Below, one piece after another: positions 8,837 through 18,204 of a DNA stretch of 64,000 nt. Made by a program: the position numbers and the translations under genes. The first letter of the stretch is position 1, and each line of letters opens with the position of its first letter. Under the pieces are notes generated by a model. It had not been told where the DNA came from, ran no database searches, and saw nothing but the letters and a program-made list of their open reading frames with translations. The stretch covers positions 55,283-119,282 of the forward strand of contig CAZLCX010000005.1 of assembly GCA_964558325.1 (NCBI GenBank), written 5' to 3'. This DNA is from Halonatronomonas sp964558325 (lineage in GTDB: Bacteria > Bacillota > Halanaerobiia > Halanaerobiales > Halarsenatibacteraceae).

Positions 8837-9472
8837 TTGGGTTTAGATAATTTTAAGTTAGAAGAGTTTTTGGAGAAAGTAGAGTTTGATAAAAAAGGAC
8901 TTGTGCCGGCTATTTTACAGGATATAAATACCGGCCAGGTCCTGATGCTGGCCTATATGAATAAAGAATCGATTAAGAAAATGGATGAAACAGGTAAAGC
9001 TACCTTTTACAGCAGGTCAAGACAGGAACTCTGGCTAAAGGGGGAGACCTCTGGTAATTATCAGTTAGTAAAGGAAATCTCTCTTGATTGTGACGGAGAT
9101 AGTATTTTAGTTAAAGTTGAACCAGAAGGTCCGGCCTGTCATACAGGCAATCAGAGTTGTTTTTACAGGGAGTTTTATCGAGAAGCCAATGGTTCAGGTT
9201 GGGAGATAATCTATAAGCTAGAAGATATCATTAAATCCAGAAAGATAAATCTTCCAGAAAACTCCTATACGTCTTCATTATTTAAGGCAGGGAATCAAAG
9301 AATAGGCCAAAAAGTCGGTGAGGAGGCAGTTGAGACGGTAATAGCTGCCCTGACAGAGCCTGATCGGCTAGCAGAGGAGACAGCTGATTTGATTTACCAT
9401 CTAATTGTACTCCTGGTTGATTCAGGTTTGAGTATGAAAGAGATTCAAAAAGAGTTAATAGCTAGATATTAA
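8837..9472 (+). CDS. hisIE: Bifunctional phosphoribosyl-AMP cyclohydrolase / phosphoribosyl-ATP pyrophosphatase
   Basis: Carries out the second and third steps of the pathway. The N-terminal HisI domain (about residues 1-110) has metal and substrate residues in TFYSRSRQELWLKGETSG, LDCDGDSILVKV and GPACHTGNQSCF. The C-terminal HisE domain (about 115-211) has the KVGEEAVETVIAA and EETADLIYHL helices of a MazG-like fold. I choose TTG 8837 because GAGGGTGA at 8824-8831 is correctly spaced; it starts just after the hisF stop. Alternative upstream TTG/GTG starts would overlap hisF. It is the last gene before the operon terminator. Confidence 0.93.
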   Translation: MGLDNFKLEEFLEKVEFDKKGLVPAILQDINTGQVLMLAYMNKESIKKMDETGKATFYSRSRQELWLKGETSGNYQLVKEISLDCDGDSILVKVEPEGPACHTGNQSCFYREFYREANGSGWEIIYKLEDIIKSRKINLPENSYTSSLFKAGNQRIGQKVGEEAVETVIAALTEPDRLAEETADLIYHLIVLLVDSGLSMKEIQKELIARY

Positions 9473-9479
9473 TAAAATT

Positions 9480-9505
9480 GCACCTGTTAATACAGGTGCT
9501 TTTTT
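9480..9505 (+). terminator. Rho-independent terminator of the his operon
   Basis: A perfect 8-bp stem (GCACCTGT/ACAGGTGC) with a TAAT loop is followed by six T. It lies just 7 bases after the hisIE stop. Confidence 0.93.
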
Positions 9506-9574
9506 GATATGATTTAATATGGAGGAAATAATTTTTTAGAAATATTCTTTATTGATTTCTTGGGAGGTTAAATT

Positions 9575-9994
9575 ATGGAGGAATTTGACTTTGATTCAGG
9601 TATTTATATTCTTGAAATTTTCAAACATAAACCAGGCAAGATTGAAATAGGAGCTTTAGGTAAGATTGCATTTCCAGCTGGCTACTATTATTATATAGGT
9701 ACGGCCCAGAAAAACTTAAATGCCAGAATAAATAGATATCTTGAAGGGGTAAAAAGGTTTCACTGGCATATTGATTATTTTTTAACTGAGGCAAATATCC
9801 AGAATGTCTATGCCTGGCCATTAGAAAAAGAGTATGAATGCAAGATAGCTGATAAGCTGATGGAACTAGATAATATTAAAGTTATTGAAGAGGGTATTGG
9901 TTCAAGTGATTGTAATTGTAAAAGCCATTTATTATTTAAAGAAGAGCCTTTTAAAGAATTAGAAGAATATATAGCAGGAGAAGTGATTGCTTAA
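9575..9994 (+). CDS. GIY-YIG nuclease-fold protein, DUF123 family
   Basis: 139 residues resembling the DUF123 branch of the GIY-YIG superfamily. The YYYIGTAQKNLNARINRYL segment (about residues 43-61) is the GIY-YIG-like core with its downstream Arg, and HWHIDYFL near 69-76 is the family-typical His motif; SSDCNCKSHLLF near the end is also typical of DUF123. Whether it cuts DNA is unknown. GGGAGG lies 7 bases before the start. Its stop overlaps the pcrA start by one base (TAATG), so it is probably translated with the helicase, hinting at a role in DNA metabolism. Confidence 0.85.
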   Translation: MEEFDFDSGIYILEIFKHKPGKIEIGALGKIAFPAGYYYYIGTAQKNLNARINRYLEGVKRFHWHIDYFLTEANIQNVYAWPLEKEYECKIADKLMELDNIKVIEEGIGSSDCNCKSHLLFKEEPFKELEEYIAGEVIA

Positions 9995-12156
9995 TGAACT
10001 CAACAGAAAATCAAATTTTAGCAGGGCTTAACCAACCTCAGAAAGAGGCAGTTAAACATTTTAAAGGGCCTGCCCTGGTTTTAGCAGGAGCAGGAAGTGG
10101 GAAAACAAGAGTTTTAACCAGAAGGATTGCCTATCTGATTGCAGAATATGGGGTAAATCCAGGAAATATACTGGCGATGACCTTTACCAACAAGGCCGCC
10201 TCAGAAATGAAAGAAAGGGCAAATAAATTGATCTCAGAGGAAATGAGGAGCTGGGTAGGGACCTTTCATTCCTTTGGAGCTACTCTTTTGAGAAAAGAGG
10301 CAGAAAAACTGGGGTTTAAGCGGAATTTTTCTATTTATGATACTTCAGATCAGAAAAGAATGATTAAAGAGATTATGCAGGATTTAAATATTGATACCAA
10401 AAAGACAAAACCGAGTAGAGTTTTAAATGAGATAAGTGATGCTAAGAATCAATTGATCAGGCCAAAGGATTATAAAGTTGATAGATTAAATTATCTGTCT
10501 GAGATGGCTGCCCAGATTTATCCATTATACCAGCAGAGGTTGAAAGAGAGTAATGCCTTTGACTTTGATGATCTGATAATGAAGCCCTGTCAGTTATTTA
10601 CTGAATATCCTAAAGTTAAGGAATATTATAATAGGAAATATAAATATATCCTGGTAGATGAATATCAGGATGTCAACCATGCCCAGTATAGATTGAGTCA
10701 GTTATTAACAGGTGCTGACAATAATATTTTTGTGGTCGGAGACCCTGACCAGTCGATTTATGGGTTTAGGGGAGCAGATATTAATAATATCTTAAATTTT
10801 GAGAAGGATTTTAGTAATGCTAAGGTAATCCGCCTAGAGCAGAATTATCGCTCCAAGGAGAATATTTTAAAGGCAGCCCAGGCTGTGATTAAGAATAATA
10901 GTGCTCGCCTGGATAAGGACCTCTGGTCTGAAAGAGGTAAGGGCGACAGGATTGAGTTTTTTGAAGCAGCAACTGATAAAGAAGAGGCTGGCTTTATCAT
11001 GGAGGAAGCCAGGAAAATGAATGGATCTGGTAAATATAGCTATGGGGATATGGTTGTCTTATACAGGACTAATGCCCAGTCCAGAAGTATTGAGGATGTC
11101 TTAAGAAGGAACCAGGTGCCCTATCAGATTGTTGGCGGCCTGAAGTTTTATGACCGGAAAGAGATCAAGGATATTGTTGCTTATCTAAGATTGATTAATA
11201 ATCCTGCTGATACAGCTGCTCTATTAAGAATAATTAATGAGCCGGCCCGGGGAATTGGAGCTAAAACACTTGAGCGGGTCCAGGATTATGCCTATGCCAA
11301 TAATATCTCTTTATTCCAATCATGCCTGGAGTCTGAGCAGAACCCAGAATTGAGCAAATCTTATGCCAGTCGGGTTAAGAAGTTTGCAAATATGATTGAG
11401 GAATTTCAGGAATTAGAAAATGAAATAACTATTGACAGGCTGGTGAGTAAGATTATCTCTGAGACTGGCTATGAATCAGAGATTATTTCCAAGGAAGGTG
11501 CCAGGGCCCAGGAAAGGCTGGAAAATATCGGGGAATTACAGAGTGCAATGCGGGAGTATCTCCAGGATAACGATGATGGCAGCCTGGCCGGGTTTTTAGA
11601 AGAGGTTGCCTTAATTTCTGATATTGATACTATGGAAAATAAAAATAACTATATTACTTTAATGACCTTACATTCTGCTAAGGGCCTTGAATTTCCAGTT
11701 GTTTTTCTGGCAGGACTTGATGAAGGGCTCTTTCCCCATGGTAATTCAATGGATGATTCCAGTGAGATTGAAGAGGAAAGAAGGCTCTGTTATGTTGGGA
11801 TAACCAGAGCCCAGGATAAATTATATATTTTACGGGCTAAAAATAGGTTCAGGTATGGAGAGAGCAAGTATTATGCTCCATCGAGATTTTTAAAAGAGAT
11901 CCCGGATAGCCTGCTCAATTGTGAAGAAGATGGAAATTATGATAGTATAGATATTAAGGATAATAATAACAGGAATAATAATGCAAGAGGCAATAATTAT
12001 CAAGAGGGCCAGCAGGTTATACATCCTAGCTGGGGCATCGGAAAAATTAAGCAGATTAAAGAAGATAAAGGAACCAAATTAACTATCCGCTTTAAAGATG
12101 GAAAAGAGAGGGAGCTGCTGGCTGAATATGCTCCACTGCAACCTGTTAGGAGGTAA
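9994..12156 (+). CDS. pcrA: ATP-dependent DNA helicase PcrA/UvrD
   Basis: A superfamily 1A 3'-5' helicase for repair, rolling-circle replication and clearing of RecA or transcription complexes. 720 residues, the usual PcrA length. Walker A GAGSGKT is at residues 32-38, Walker B DEYQD near 222, motif III VVGDPDQSIYGFRGAD, motif IV LEQNYRS, motif V TLHSAKGLEFPVVFLAGL and motif VI RRLCYVGITRAQDKLY. The C-terminus holds the Tudor-like tail (HPSWGIGKIKQI) that binds RNA polymerase in PcrA. It overlaps the DUF123 gene by one base and precedes ligA by three bases, the common Firmicute pcrA-ligA pairing. Confidence 0.97.
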   Translation: MNSTENQILAGLNQPQKEAVKHFKGPALVLAGAGSGKTRVLTRRIAYLIAEYGVNPGNILAMTFTNKAASEMKERANKLISEEMRSWVGTFHSFGATLLRKEAEKLGFKRNFSIYDTSDQKRMIKEIMQDLNIDTKKTKPSRVLNEISDAKNQLIRPKDYKVDRLNYLSEMAAQIYPLYQQRLKESNAFDFDDLIMKPCQLFTEYPKVKEYYNRKYKYILVDEYQDVNHAQYRLSQLLTGADNNIFVVGDPDQSIYGFRGADINNILNFEKDFSNAKVIRLEQNYRSKENILKAAQAVIKNNSARLDKDLWSERGKGDRIEFFEAATDKEEAGFIMEEARKMNGSGKYSYGDMVVLYRTNAQSRSIEDVLRRNQVPYQIVGGLKFYDRKEIKDIVAYLRLINNPADTAALLRIINEPARGIGAKTLERVQDYAYANNISLFQSCLESEQNPELSKSYASRVKKFANMIEEFQELENEITIDRLVSKIISETGYESEIISKEGARAQERLENIGELQSAMREYLQDNDDGSLAGFLEEVALISDIDTMENKNNYITLMTLHSAKGLEFPVVFLAGLDEGLFPHGNSMDDSSEIEEERRLCYVGITRAQDKLYILRAKNRFRYGESKYYAPSRFLKEIPDSLLNCEEDGNYDSIDIKDNNNRNNNARGNNYQEGQQVIHPSWGIGKIKQIKEDKGTKLTIRFKDGKERELLAEYAPLQPVRR

Positions 12157-12159
12157 GTA

Positions 12160-14181
12160 ATGGCTGAAATTGAATTAGATAAAGAAGAGGCTAAAGCTGA
12201 GATTGCTCGATTAAGAGAGGAATTAAGGTACCATGAATATAAATATTATGTTGAAGATAACCCTGAGATAGCAGATAGGGAATACGATGAAATGATGAAT
12301 AGATTAATTGAGCTGGAAGATAAATATCCTGAATTTAAGTCAGAGAATTCCCCTTCAGCCAGGGTTGGAGGCAGTCCGATTGACGCCTTTGAAAAGGTAG
12401 GGCACAGCCAGCAGATGTTGAGTCTGGATAATGCTTTTAATGGCGAGGATTTAAAGGAATTTGCCAGTAGAATTCAGAAGAATCTTTCTCCTGAAGTTGA
12501 CTATGATTATGTAGTTGAGCATAAGATAGATGGATTGGCTTTAATTATAAGATATGAAGATGGCAGTTTAGAACTGGCCTTAACAAGAGGTGATGGACAG
12601 GTTGGTGAGAATGTGACAGTCAATGTAAAAACGATAGCTGCTATTCCTTTAAAGTTAAATAGAGAGCTGGATATTGAGCTTCGTGGAGAAGTATATATTC
12701 CTGAGGATAAATTTAGAAAATTAAACGAGAAACGGCTTGATGATAGTTTAGAACCCTTTGCCAATCCCAGAAATGCCGCTGCTGGTTCGATCAGACAGTT
12801 AGACCCAAAGATTGCAGCAGAGAGACCACTTTCCTTTCTGGCCTATGATATTGTTAATTTAGGAGCCGAGGATCAGGTAGAAACCCATTTAGATGAATTA
12901 GAACTACTGGAAGAGATAGGATTTAAGGTTGGCTGGTATCAGCAGGAAAGCTCCATAGAGAAAATTATTGAAATCTGTAATGACTGGGTTGAAAAAGAAG
13001 AGGAATTAAATTACGGAATTGATGGAATGGTTATTAAGTTAAACCAGCTGGAACTTCGGGAAAGATTGGGCAGTACCAGCAAGGCCCCAAGGTGGGCGAT
13101 AGCCTATAAATTTCCTGCCCAGCAGAAGACGACTCAGGTTAAAGATATTATTATCTCGATCGGCAGGACCGGAGCCCTGACACCGACAGCAGTGCTGGAA
13201 CCGGTGGAGGTTGATGGTTCTACAGTCAGCAGGGCAACACTCCATAATGAAGATGAGATCAGGCGGAAGGATGTCAGGATTGGCGATAAAGTTTTGATTC
13301 AGAAAGCCGGGGATATTATTCCTGAGGTTGTTAAGGTGATTAAGGAGGCCAGAACCGGCGATGAGCAGGAATTTGTAATGCCAGAGACCTGTCCGGCCTG
13401 TGGTTCTGAAGTTTTTAAAGATCCAGATGAAGCAGTTCATAGATGTTTGAATGTAGGCTGCCCGGCTAAGCTGAGGGAGAAGATTATCCATTTTGCTTCC
13501 AGAGATGCCATGAATATTGATGGTTTAGGGCCTTCAATAATCGATAAACTATTAGAGGCTGAACTTATTTCTGATTTTGGAGACCTTTATTATCTGGAAC
13601 ACGGTGAACTGGTGGAGCTGGAAAGACTTGGAGATAAATCTGCCCAAAATTTACTTGAGGCAATAGAGAAAAGTAAAGAGCGGTCTTTTGATAGAGTTAT
13701 TTATGCTTTAGGGATAAGGCATGTTGGCTCCAGGACAGCCAGTCTTATAACTGCAGAATTTCCCAGGATTGAAGAGTTGAAGGCTGCAGAGGTTGAGGAT
13801 TTATCAGCTGTTAATGAAGTTGGTGAAGTGATTGCCGAGAGTATTGTTAATTTTTTTAGCAGTGAAGAAAACTTAAAGGTTGTCAATAAACTGGACCAGG
13901 CAGGGGTTAAAATGGGACGTGAGCAGAGTGGCGCTGAAATTGAAGAAATTTTTGCCGGGATGAATTTTGTTCTGACTGGCAGCCTGGAGGGTTATACCAG
14001 AAAAGAAGCTAAAGAAATTATTGAAGATAGAGGGGGCAGAGTTACTTCGGCTGTAAGTTCTAAAACAGATATCCTGGTAGTCGGTGATAATCCTGGCTCT
14101 AAACTGGAGCAGGCAAAGGAGAATGATGTGAGGATTTTAGATGAATCTGAATTTAATAATTTATTGAAGGAGGGCGAATAA
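12160..14181 (+). CDS. ligA: NAD-dependent DNA ligase LigA
   Basis: Seals nicks during replication and repair. 673 residues. Ia domain at the N-terminus (HEYKYYVEDNPEIADREYD), adenylation domain with the AMP-accepting Lys122 in EHKIDGLAL, OB fold, a four-Cys zinc finger (CPACGSEVF...CLNVGCPAKL, about 408-432), helix-hairpin-helix repeats, and a C-terminal BRCT domain (MNFVLTGSLEGYTRKEAKE onward). All parts of a complete bacterial ligase are present. It lies 3 bases after pcrA and shares a TAATG stop-start with gatC. Confidence 0.98.
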   Translation: MAEIELDKEEAKAEIARLREELRYHEYKYYVEDNPEIADREYDEMMNRLIELEDKYPEFKSENSPSARVGGSPIDAFEKVGHSQQMLSLDNAFNGEDLKEFASRIQKNLSPEVDYDYVVEHKIDGLALIIRYEDGSLELALTRGDGQVGENVTVNVKTIAAIPLKLNRELDIELRGEVYIPEDKFRKLNEKRLDDSLEPFANPRNAAAGSIRQLDPKIAAERPLSFLAYDIVNLGAEDQVETHLDELELLEEIGFKVGWYQQESSIEKIIEICNDWVEKEEELNYGIDGMVIKLNQLELRERLGSTSKAPRWAIAYKFPAQQKTTQVKDIIISIGRTGALTPTAVLEPVEVDGSTVSRATLHNEDEIRRKDVRIGDKVLIQKAGDIIPEVVKVIKEARTGDEQEFVMPETCPACGSEVFKDPDEAVHRCLNVGCPAKLREKIIHFASRDAMNIDGLGPSIIDKLLEAELISDFGDLYYLEHGELVELERLGDKSAQNLLEAIEKSKERSFDRVIYALGIRHVGSRTASLITAEFPRIEELKAAEVEDLSAVNEVGEVIAESIVNFFSSEENLKVVNKLDQAGVKMGREQSGAEIEEIFAGMNFVLTGSLEGYTRKEAKEIIEDRGGRVTSAVSSKTDILVVGDNPGSKLEQAKENDVRILDESEFNNLLKEGE

Positions 14182-14462
14182 TGTTATCAAAAGAAGAAGT
14201 TAGACATCTGGCTAATTTATCAAAGTTAGAGTTGTCTGAGGAAGAGTCAGAAGAATTCACAGAGCAGTTAGGAGATATTTTAGATTATATAGGTAAGATT
14301 ATGAATGTAGATACTGAGGATGTACCGCCTACATATCATCCTCTGGAAAATACTAATGTATTGAGAGAAGATGAAGTTACTAATATTGATGACCGTAATA
14401 ATTTACTTGCAGAAGCTCCGGATAAAATCGATAGTCAGTTTAGAGTACCTGGAAGAAAATAG
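14181..14462 (+). CDS. gatC: Asp-tRNA(Asn)/Glu-tRNA(Gln) amidotransferase subunit C
   Basis: A 93-residue clamp subunit that wraps GatA and GatB in the amidotransferase that converts Glu-tRNA(Gln) (or Asp-tRNA(Asn)) to the cognate amide form. EEVRHLANLSKLELSEEE at the N-terminus and the C-terminal VLREDEV...LLAEAPDKIDSQFRVP are the usual conserved ends. Its start overlaps the ligA stop by one base, and gatA follows after 21 bases. The complete gatCAB set suggests at least one of glutaminyl- or asparaginyl-tRNA is made by the indirect route in this organism. Confidence 0.96.
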   Translation: MLSKEEVRHLANLSKLELSEEESEEFTEQLGDILDYIGKIMNVDTEDVPPTYHPLENTNVLREDEVTNIDDRNNLLAEAPDKIDSQFRVPGRK

Positions 14463-14483
14463 CAAGGACTGGAGGAGATATTG

Positions 14484-15908
14484 ATGGAAATATATAAAAT
14501 GAATTTAAGAGAGTTAATTGAAGCCAGAGACAAAGGCGAGTTAACTTCAGAAGAAATTATGGATGCTTTTATAAATCGAATAGATGCTGTTGAGGATGAT
14601 GTAAAGGGGTTTGTTTCGAGGCTTGAAGCTGGCTCTGAAGTTGAAATAAAAGATATTGGTGATTTAAAGGGAATACCGATTGCAGTTAAAGATAATATGG
14701 CTACCCTGGAATTTCCGACCAGCTGTTCTTCAAAACTGCTTGAAGGCTATACAACTCCATATGAAGGAACAGCAGTTAAAAAGTTAAAAGAAGCAGGAGC
14801 TGTTATTGCTGGCAAGACAAATATGGATGAATTTGCCATGGGTTCTTCAACTGAGAATTCTGGGTTTATGACCAGCAGGAATCCCTGGAATTTAGATCAT
14901 CTGCCAGGGGGCTCCAGTGGTGGATCTGCTGCAGTAGTTGCTGCCGGTGAGGTGCCTGCAGCATTAGGTTCAGATACAGGGGGGTCTATCAGGCAGCCGG
15001 CTGCATTTACCGGTCTGGTAGGTCTTAAACCTTCCTATGGTTCTGTTTCAAGATATGGCCTGGTTGCTTTTGCTTCATCTTTAGACCAGATTGGACCTTT
15101 AACCAGGGATGTTAAAGATGCTGCTTTGCTGCTTAATATCCTGGTCGGTAAGGATAAAATGGATTCTACATCTGCTGATGTGGAACATCCAGATTATTTA
15201 GAAGATATTGAACAGGATATCTCTGGATTTACATTTGGAGTTCCTAAAGGATATTTAGAACTAGAACTCCATCCGGATGTTAAGGCCAGGGTTGAAGAGG
15301 CTATTGATAAGATTGAAGATAATGGCGGTGAAGTTATAGAGGTTGAACTGCCACCTGCTGATCAGGCTCTGGCAATTTATTATATTATTGCTCCAGCAGA
15401 GGCCAGCTCTAACCTGGCCAGATTTGATGGGGTAAGATATGGCCAGCGGCTTGGAGATGCTGATATTGAAGCGATGTATCGTAGAACCAGGAATGAAGGT
15501 TTTGGCTCTGAGGTAAAGCGGAGAATCATGCTCGGAACATATGCCCTTTCTGCCGGTTATCAGGATGAATTATATAAGAAAGCGTTGAAGGTTAGGACTT
15601 TAATTAGAGAAAAATATAAAGCTGTCTTTGAAGAGGTTGATTTTATTATAACCCCAACCTGTCCAACTCCTGCCTTTAAAATGGGAGAAGAGCGGGATCC
15701 ACTGGAGACCTATCTGACTGATATCTTTACAGTGCCGGCCAATATCACCGGTTCCCCAGCAATTTCTCTGCCAGCTGGATTTTCTGAGGATGGGCTGCCA
15801 GTTGGAATTCAGTTGATAGGTTCAGCTTTTAGTGAGAAGAGATTGTTGCAAGCTGCTTATAGTATAGAAAATATTCTGGATATAGATAATTCTGTCCAGT
15901 TGAAATAA
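14484..15908 (+). CDS. gatA: Asp-tRNA(Asn)/Glu-tRNA(Gln) amidotransferase subunit A
   Basis: The amidase-signature glutaminase subunit, which releases ammonia and channels it to GatB. 474 residues. The Ser-cisSer-Lys triad is recognisable: Lys in GIPIAVKDNM, cis-Ser in PGGSSGGSAAVVAAGEV and the nucleophile Ser in GSDTGGSIRQPA. The C-terminal part has FTVPANITGSPAISLPAG. The ATG at 14484 has GGAGGAG 6 bases upstream; an in-frame TTG at 14481 is the only close alternative. Confidence 0.97.
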   Translation: MEIYKMNLRELIEARDKGELTSEEIMDAFINRIDAVEDDVKGFVSRLEAGSEVEIKDIGDLKGIPIAVKDNMATLEFPTSCSSKLLEGYTTPYEGTAVKKLKEAGAVIAGKTNMDEFAMGSSTENSGFMTSRNPWNLDHLPGGSSGGSAAVVAAGEVPAALGSDTGGSIRQPAAFTGLVGLKPSYGSVSRYGLVAFASSLDQIGPLTRDVKDAALLLNILVGKDKMDSTSADVEHPDYLEDIEQDISGFTFGVPKGYLELELHPDVKARVEEAIDKIEDNGGEVIEVELPPADQALAIYYIIAPAEASSNLARFDGVRYGQRLGDADIEAMYRRTRNEGFGSEVKRRIMLGTYALSAGYQDELYKKALKVRTLIREKYKAVFEEVDFIITPTCPTPAFKMGEERDPLETYLTDIFTVPANITGSPAISLPAGFSEDGLPVGIQLIGSAFSEKRLLQAAYSIENILDIDNSVQLK

Positions 15909-15926
15909 AGGAAAGGTGATATTGAA

Positions 15927-17375
15927 ATGACAACAAATTATGAGACTATAATTGGACTTGAAGTTCATTTACAGTTAAATACTAAGTCTAAATTATTCTG
16001 TGGCTGTAGTACAAAATTTGGGGAAGAACCAAATGCCAATACCTGCCCGGTCTGTCTGGGTATGCCAGGGACACTGCCTGTAATTAATGAGCGGGCTGTA
16101 GAATATGCCCTGATGGCCTGTCGGGCTACTCATTGTAAGATCAATCAGTATAATAAGTTTGATCGTAAAAATTATTATTATCCCGACCTGCCGAAGGGCT
16201 ATCAGATTTCTCAGTTTGATCTGCCGATCGGCTTTGATGGTTCCGTTACTATCGAGACTGAAGATGGTTATAAAGATATCGGCCTGACCAGAATTCACCT
16301 TGAAGAGGATGCAGGGAAATTAATTCATGCTGGCTCAGTAGCTGATAGCGATCACAGTTTGGTTGATTTTAACCGGGGTGGGGTGCCCCTAATAGAGATT
16401 GTCAGTGAGCCGGATATGAGAACTCCTGCTGAGGCTAAGGCTTATCTTGATGCCTTAAAACAGATTATGCTCTATTTAGATATATCTGATTGTAATATGG
16501 AAGAAGGTTCTCTCCGCTGTGATGCCAATGTTTCTGTCAGGCCTGAAGGCCAGGAAGAATTTGGTGTTAAAGTAGAAGTCAAGAATATGAACAGCTTTAA
16601 AGCAGTTGAGAATGCCCTGACTTTTGAGGTTAAAAGACAGAAAAAGATGCTGGAAAATGACGAAGTAATCAGCCAGGAGACTAGAAGCTGGGATGATACC
16701 AGTAATCAGACTGTTTTGATGCGGGGTAAAGAAGAGGCAGATGATTATAGATATTTTCCAGAACCAGATTTGATGCCTCTAGAAATTTCTGATGAGTGGA
16801 TTAAGGAGACTGATGATAGTTTACCTGAACTGCCCCTGGCTAAAAAAGAGAGGTTTATTGAAGGCTATGAGCTTCCAGAGTATGATGCTGAAGTTTTAAC
16901 TGATGACTTTAAACTGGCCAATCTTTTCGAGGAGACTGTTCAGAATTATTCTGAGCCTAAAGAGGTCAGCAACTGGTTGATGGGTGAGTTTTTGAAATTA
17001 ATCAATGAAGAAGGTATTTCTCCTGATCAATCAAAAATTAATGGGGCTAACTTAGCCAGCTTACTTAAACTAATTGATGATGGCACTATTTCTTCTAAAA
17101 TTGCCAAGGATATTTTTGAAGATATGTTTAAAACAGGCAGGGACCCAGAAGCCATAGTTGAAGAGAAGGGCTTAACCCAGATAAGTGATGAGGATAAGTT
17201 GGTTGAAATAATCAATAATATTTTAGATGAGAACCAGGATGTAGTTGAGGAAATCCAGGGCGGTAATGAGCGGCCTGTCGGTTTCCTTGTCGGCCAGGTT
17301 ATGAAGGAAACCAGAGGCAAGGCAAATCCTCAGCTGGCTAATAAATTAATTAGAGAAGAAGTCGCTAAAAGATAG
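15927..17375 (+). CDS. gatB: Asp-tRNA(Asn)/Glu-tRNA(Gln) amidotransferase subunit B
   Basis: The subunit that phosphorylates the misacylated tRNA's side chain and transfers ammonia to it. 482 residues. YETIIGLEVHLQLNTKSKLFC at the start, a zinc-binding CGCS...CPVCLGMPG, the family signature DFNRGGVPLIEIVSEPD and the Yqey-like C-terminal helical domain (about 330-482, ending NPQLANKLIREE) are all present. It has an AAGGTGAT ribosome binding site and ends the gatCAB set; the next gene begins 74 bases later, with no clear terminator between. Confidence 0.97.
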   Translation: MTTNYETIIGLEVHLQLNTKSKLFCGCSTKFGEEPNANTCPVCLGMPGTLPVINERAVEYALMACRATHCKINQYNKFDRKNYYYPDLPKGYQISQFDLPIGFDGSVTIETEDGYKDIGLTRIHLEEDAGKLIHAGSVADSDHSLVDFNRGGVPLIEIVSEPDMRTPAEAKAYLDALKQIMLYLDISDCNMEEGSLRCDANVSVRPEGQEEFGVKVEVKNMNSFKAVENALTFEVKRQKKMLENDEVISQETRSWDDTSNQTVLMRGKEEADDYRYFPEPDLMPLEISDEWIKETDDSLPELPLAKKERFIEGYELPEYDAEVLTDDFKLANLFEETVQNYSEPKEVSNWLMGEFLKLINEEGISPDQSKINGANLASLLKLIDDGTISSKIAKDIFEDMFKTGRDPEAIVEEKGLTQISDEDKLVEIINNILDENQDVVEEIQGGNERPVGFLVGQVMKETRGKANPQLANKLIREEVAKR

Positions 17376-17449
17376 AAATTGTTTAAAGATAGAGGTTGTT
17401 AGGAGAAAATTGTAGGAGCTAAAAACAGTAAATTTAGAGGGGGATTTTG

Positions 17450-18184
17450 ATGATTGAGACTAAGATCCTGGGCCATCGGGGTGCAATGGGCTCAGCACCT
17501 GAAAATACTCTGCCTTCGTTTAAGAAGGCTATTGCAGATTCTGCAGATGGGGTTGAATTTGATGTTCAACTCTCTGCAGATGGGGTGCCTGTTGTGATCC
17601 ATGATGAGAGGGTTGACAGGACTACTGATGGAAAAGGCCCTGTAAATCAAATGTCTGTCAGAGAAATAAAAAAGTTAGATGCAGGAAGTTTCTTTGCCGA
17701 TAAATTTGTTGATACAGCTATGCCTTTGCTAACAGAGGTAATTGAGGTTATTCAGGGTATGGATATAATTAATTTAGAACTTAAAAACAGTAATATTAAC
17801 TATGAAGGTATGGAGAAGAAGGTTATAGAAATAACTAAGGAATTTGGAGTATTTAATAAAACTATCTTTTCCAGTTTCAATCATTATAGCCTGAATAAAG
17901 TTAAAGAGATTGAACCAGAAGCAAAAACCGGGGTATTATATATGGCTGGAATCTATCAGCCCTGGGAATATGCCAGAAAGTTAGATGCTGCGGCGATTCA
18001 TCCCTTTTATGCTGCTGTAGTTCCTGAAATTGTTAAAAAATGCCATAATCATGGCCTGGCAGTTAATGTTTTTGGAGTAAATGGGGATGAAACTATTCGC
18101 CAGTTATTAATGATGAATGTCGATGCAATTATTACTGATTATCCAGCCAGAGCCAGAGAAATACTGAATGAAATTAATGGTTAA
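17450..18184 (+). CDS. Glycerophosphodiester phosphodiesterase
   Basis: Hydrolyses glycerophosphodiesters to glycerol-3-phosphate and an alcohol. 244 residues of TIM-barrel GDPD family. Catalytic and metal residues are visible: GHRGAMGSAPENT (first His), EFDVQLSADGVPVVIHDERVDRTTDG (Glu/Asp and second His), LELKNS, and the C-terminal NVFGVNGDETI and DAIITDYPARA. No signal peptide is seen, so it is a cytosolic UgpQ-like form. ATG 17450 follows GAGGGGGA with 5 bases between. It stands between gatB and an rRNA methyltransferase, with no pathway link to either. Confidence 0.93.
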   Translation: MIETKILGHRGAMGSAPENTLPSFKKAIADSADGVEFDVQLSADGVPVVIHDERVDRTTDGKGPVNQMSVREIKKLDAGSFFADKFVDTAMPLLTEVIEVIQGMDIINLELKNSNINYEGMEKKVIEITKEFGVFNKTIFSSFNHYSLNKVKEIEPEAKTGVLYMAGIYQPWEYARKLDAAAIHPFYAAVVPEIVKKCHNHGLAVNVFGVNGDETIRQLLMMNVDAIITDYPARAREILNEING

Positions 18185-18204
18185 AGCAGTCAGGGGGAAC
18201 GGAG

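Noticed and set aside
13039..13491. 150-residue minus-strand open frame inside ligA
   Set aside because: It is a shadow of the ligA coding frame, with no ribosome site and low-complexity residue composition.
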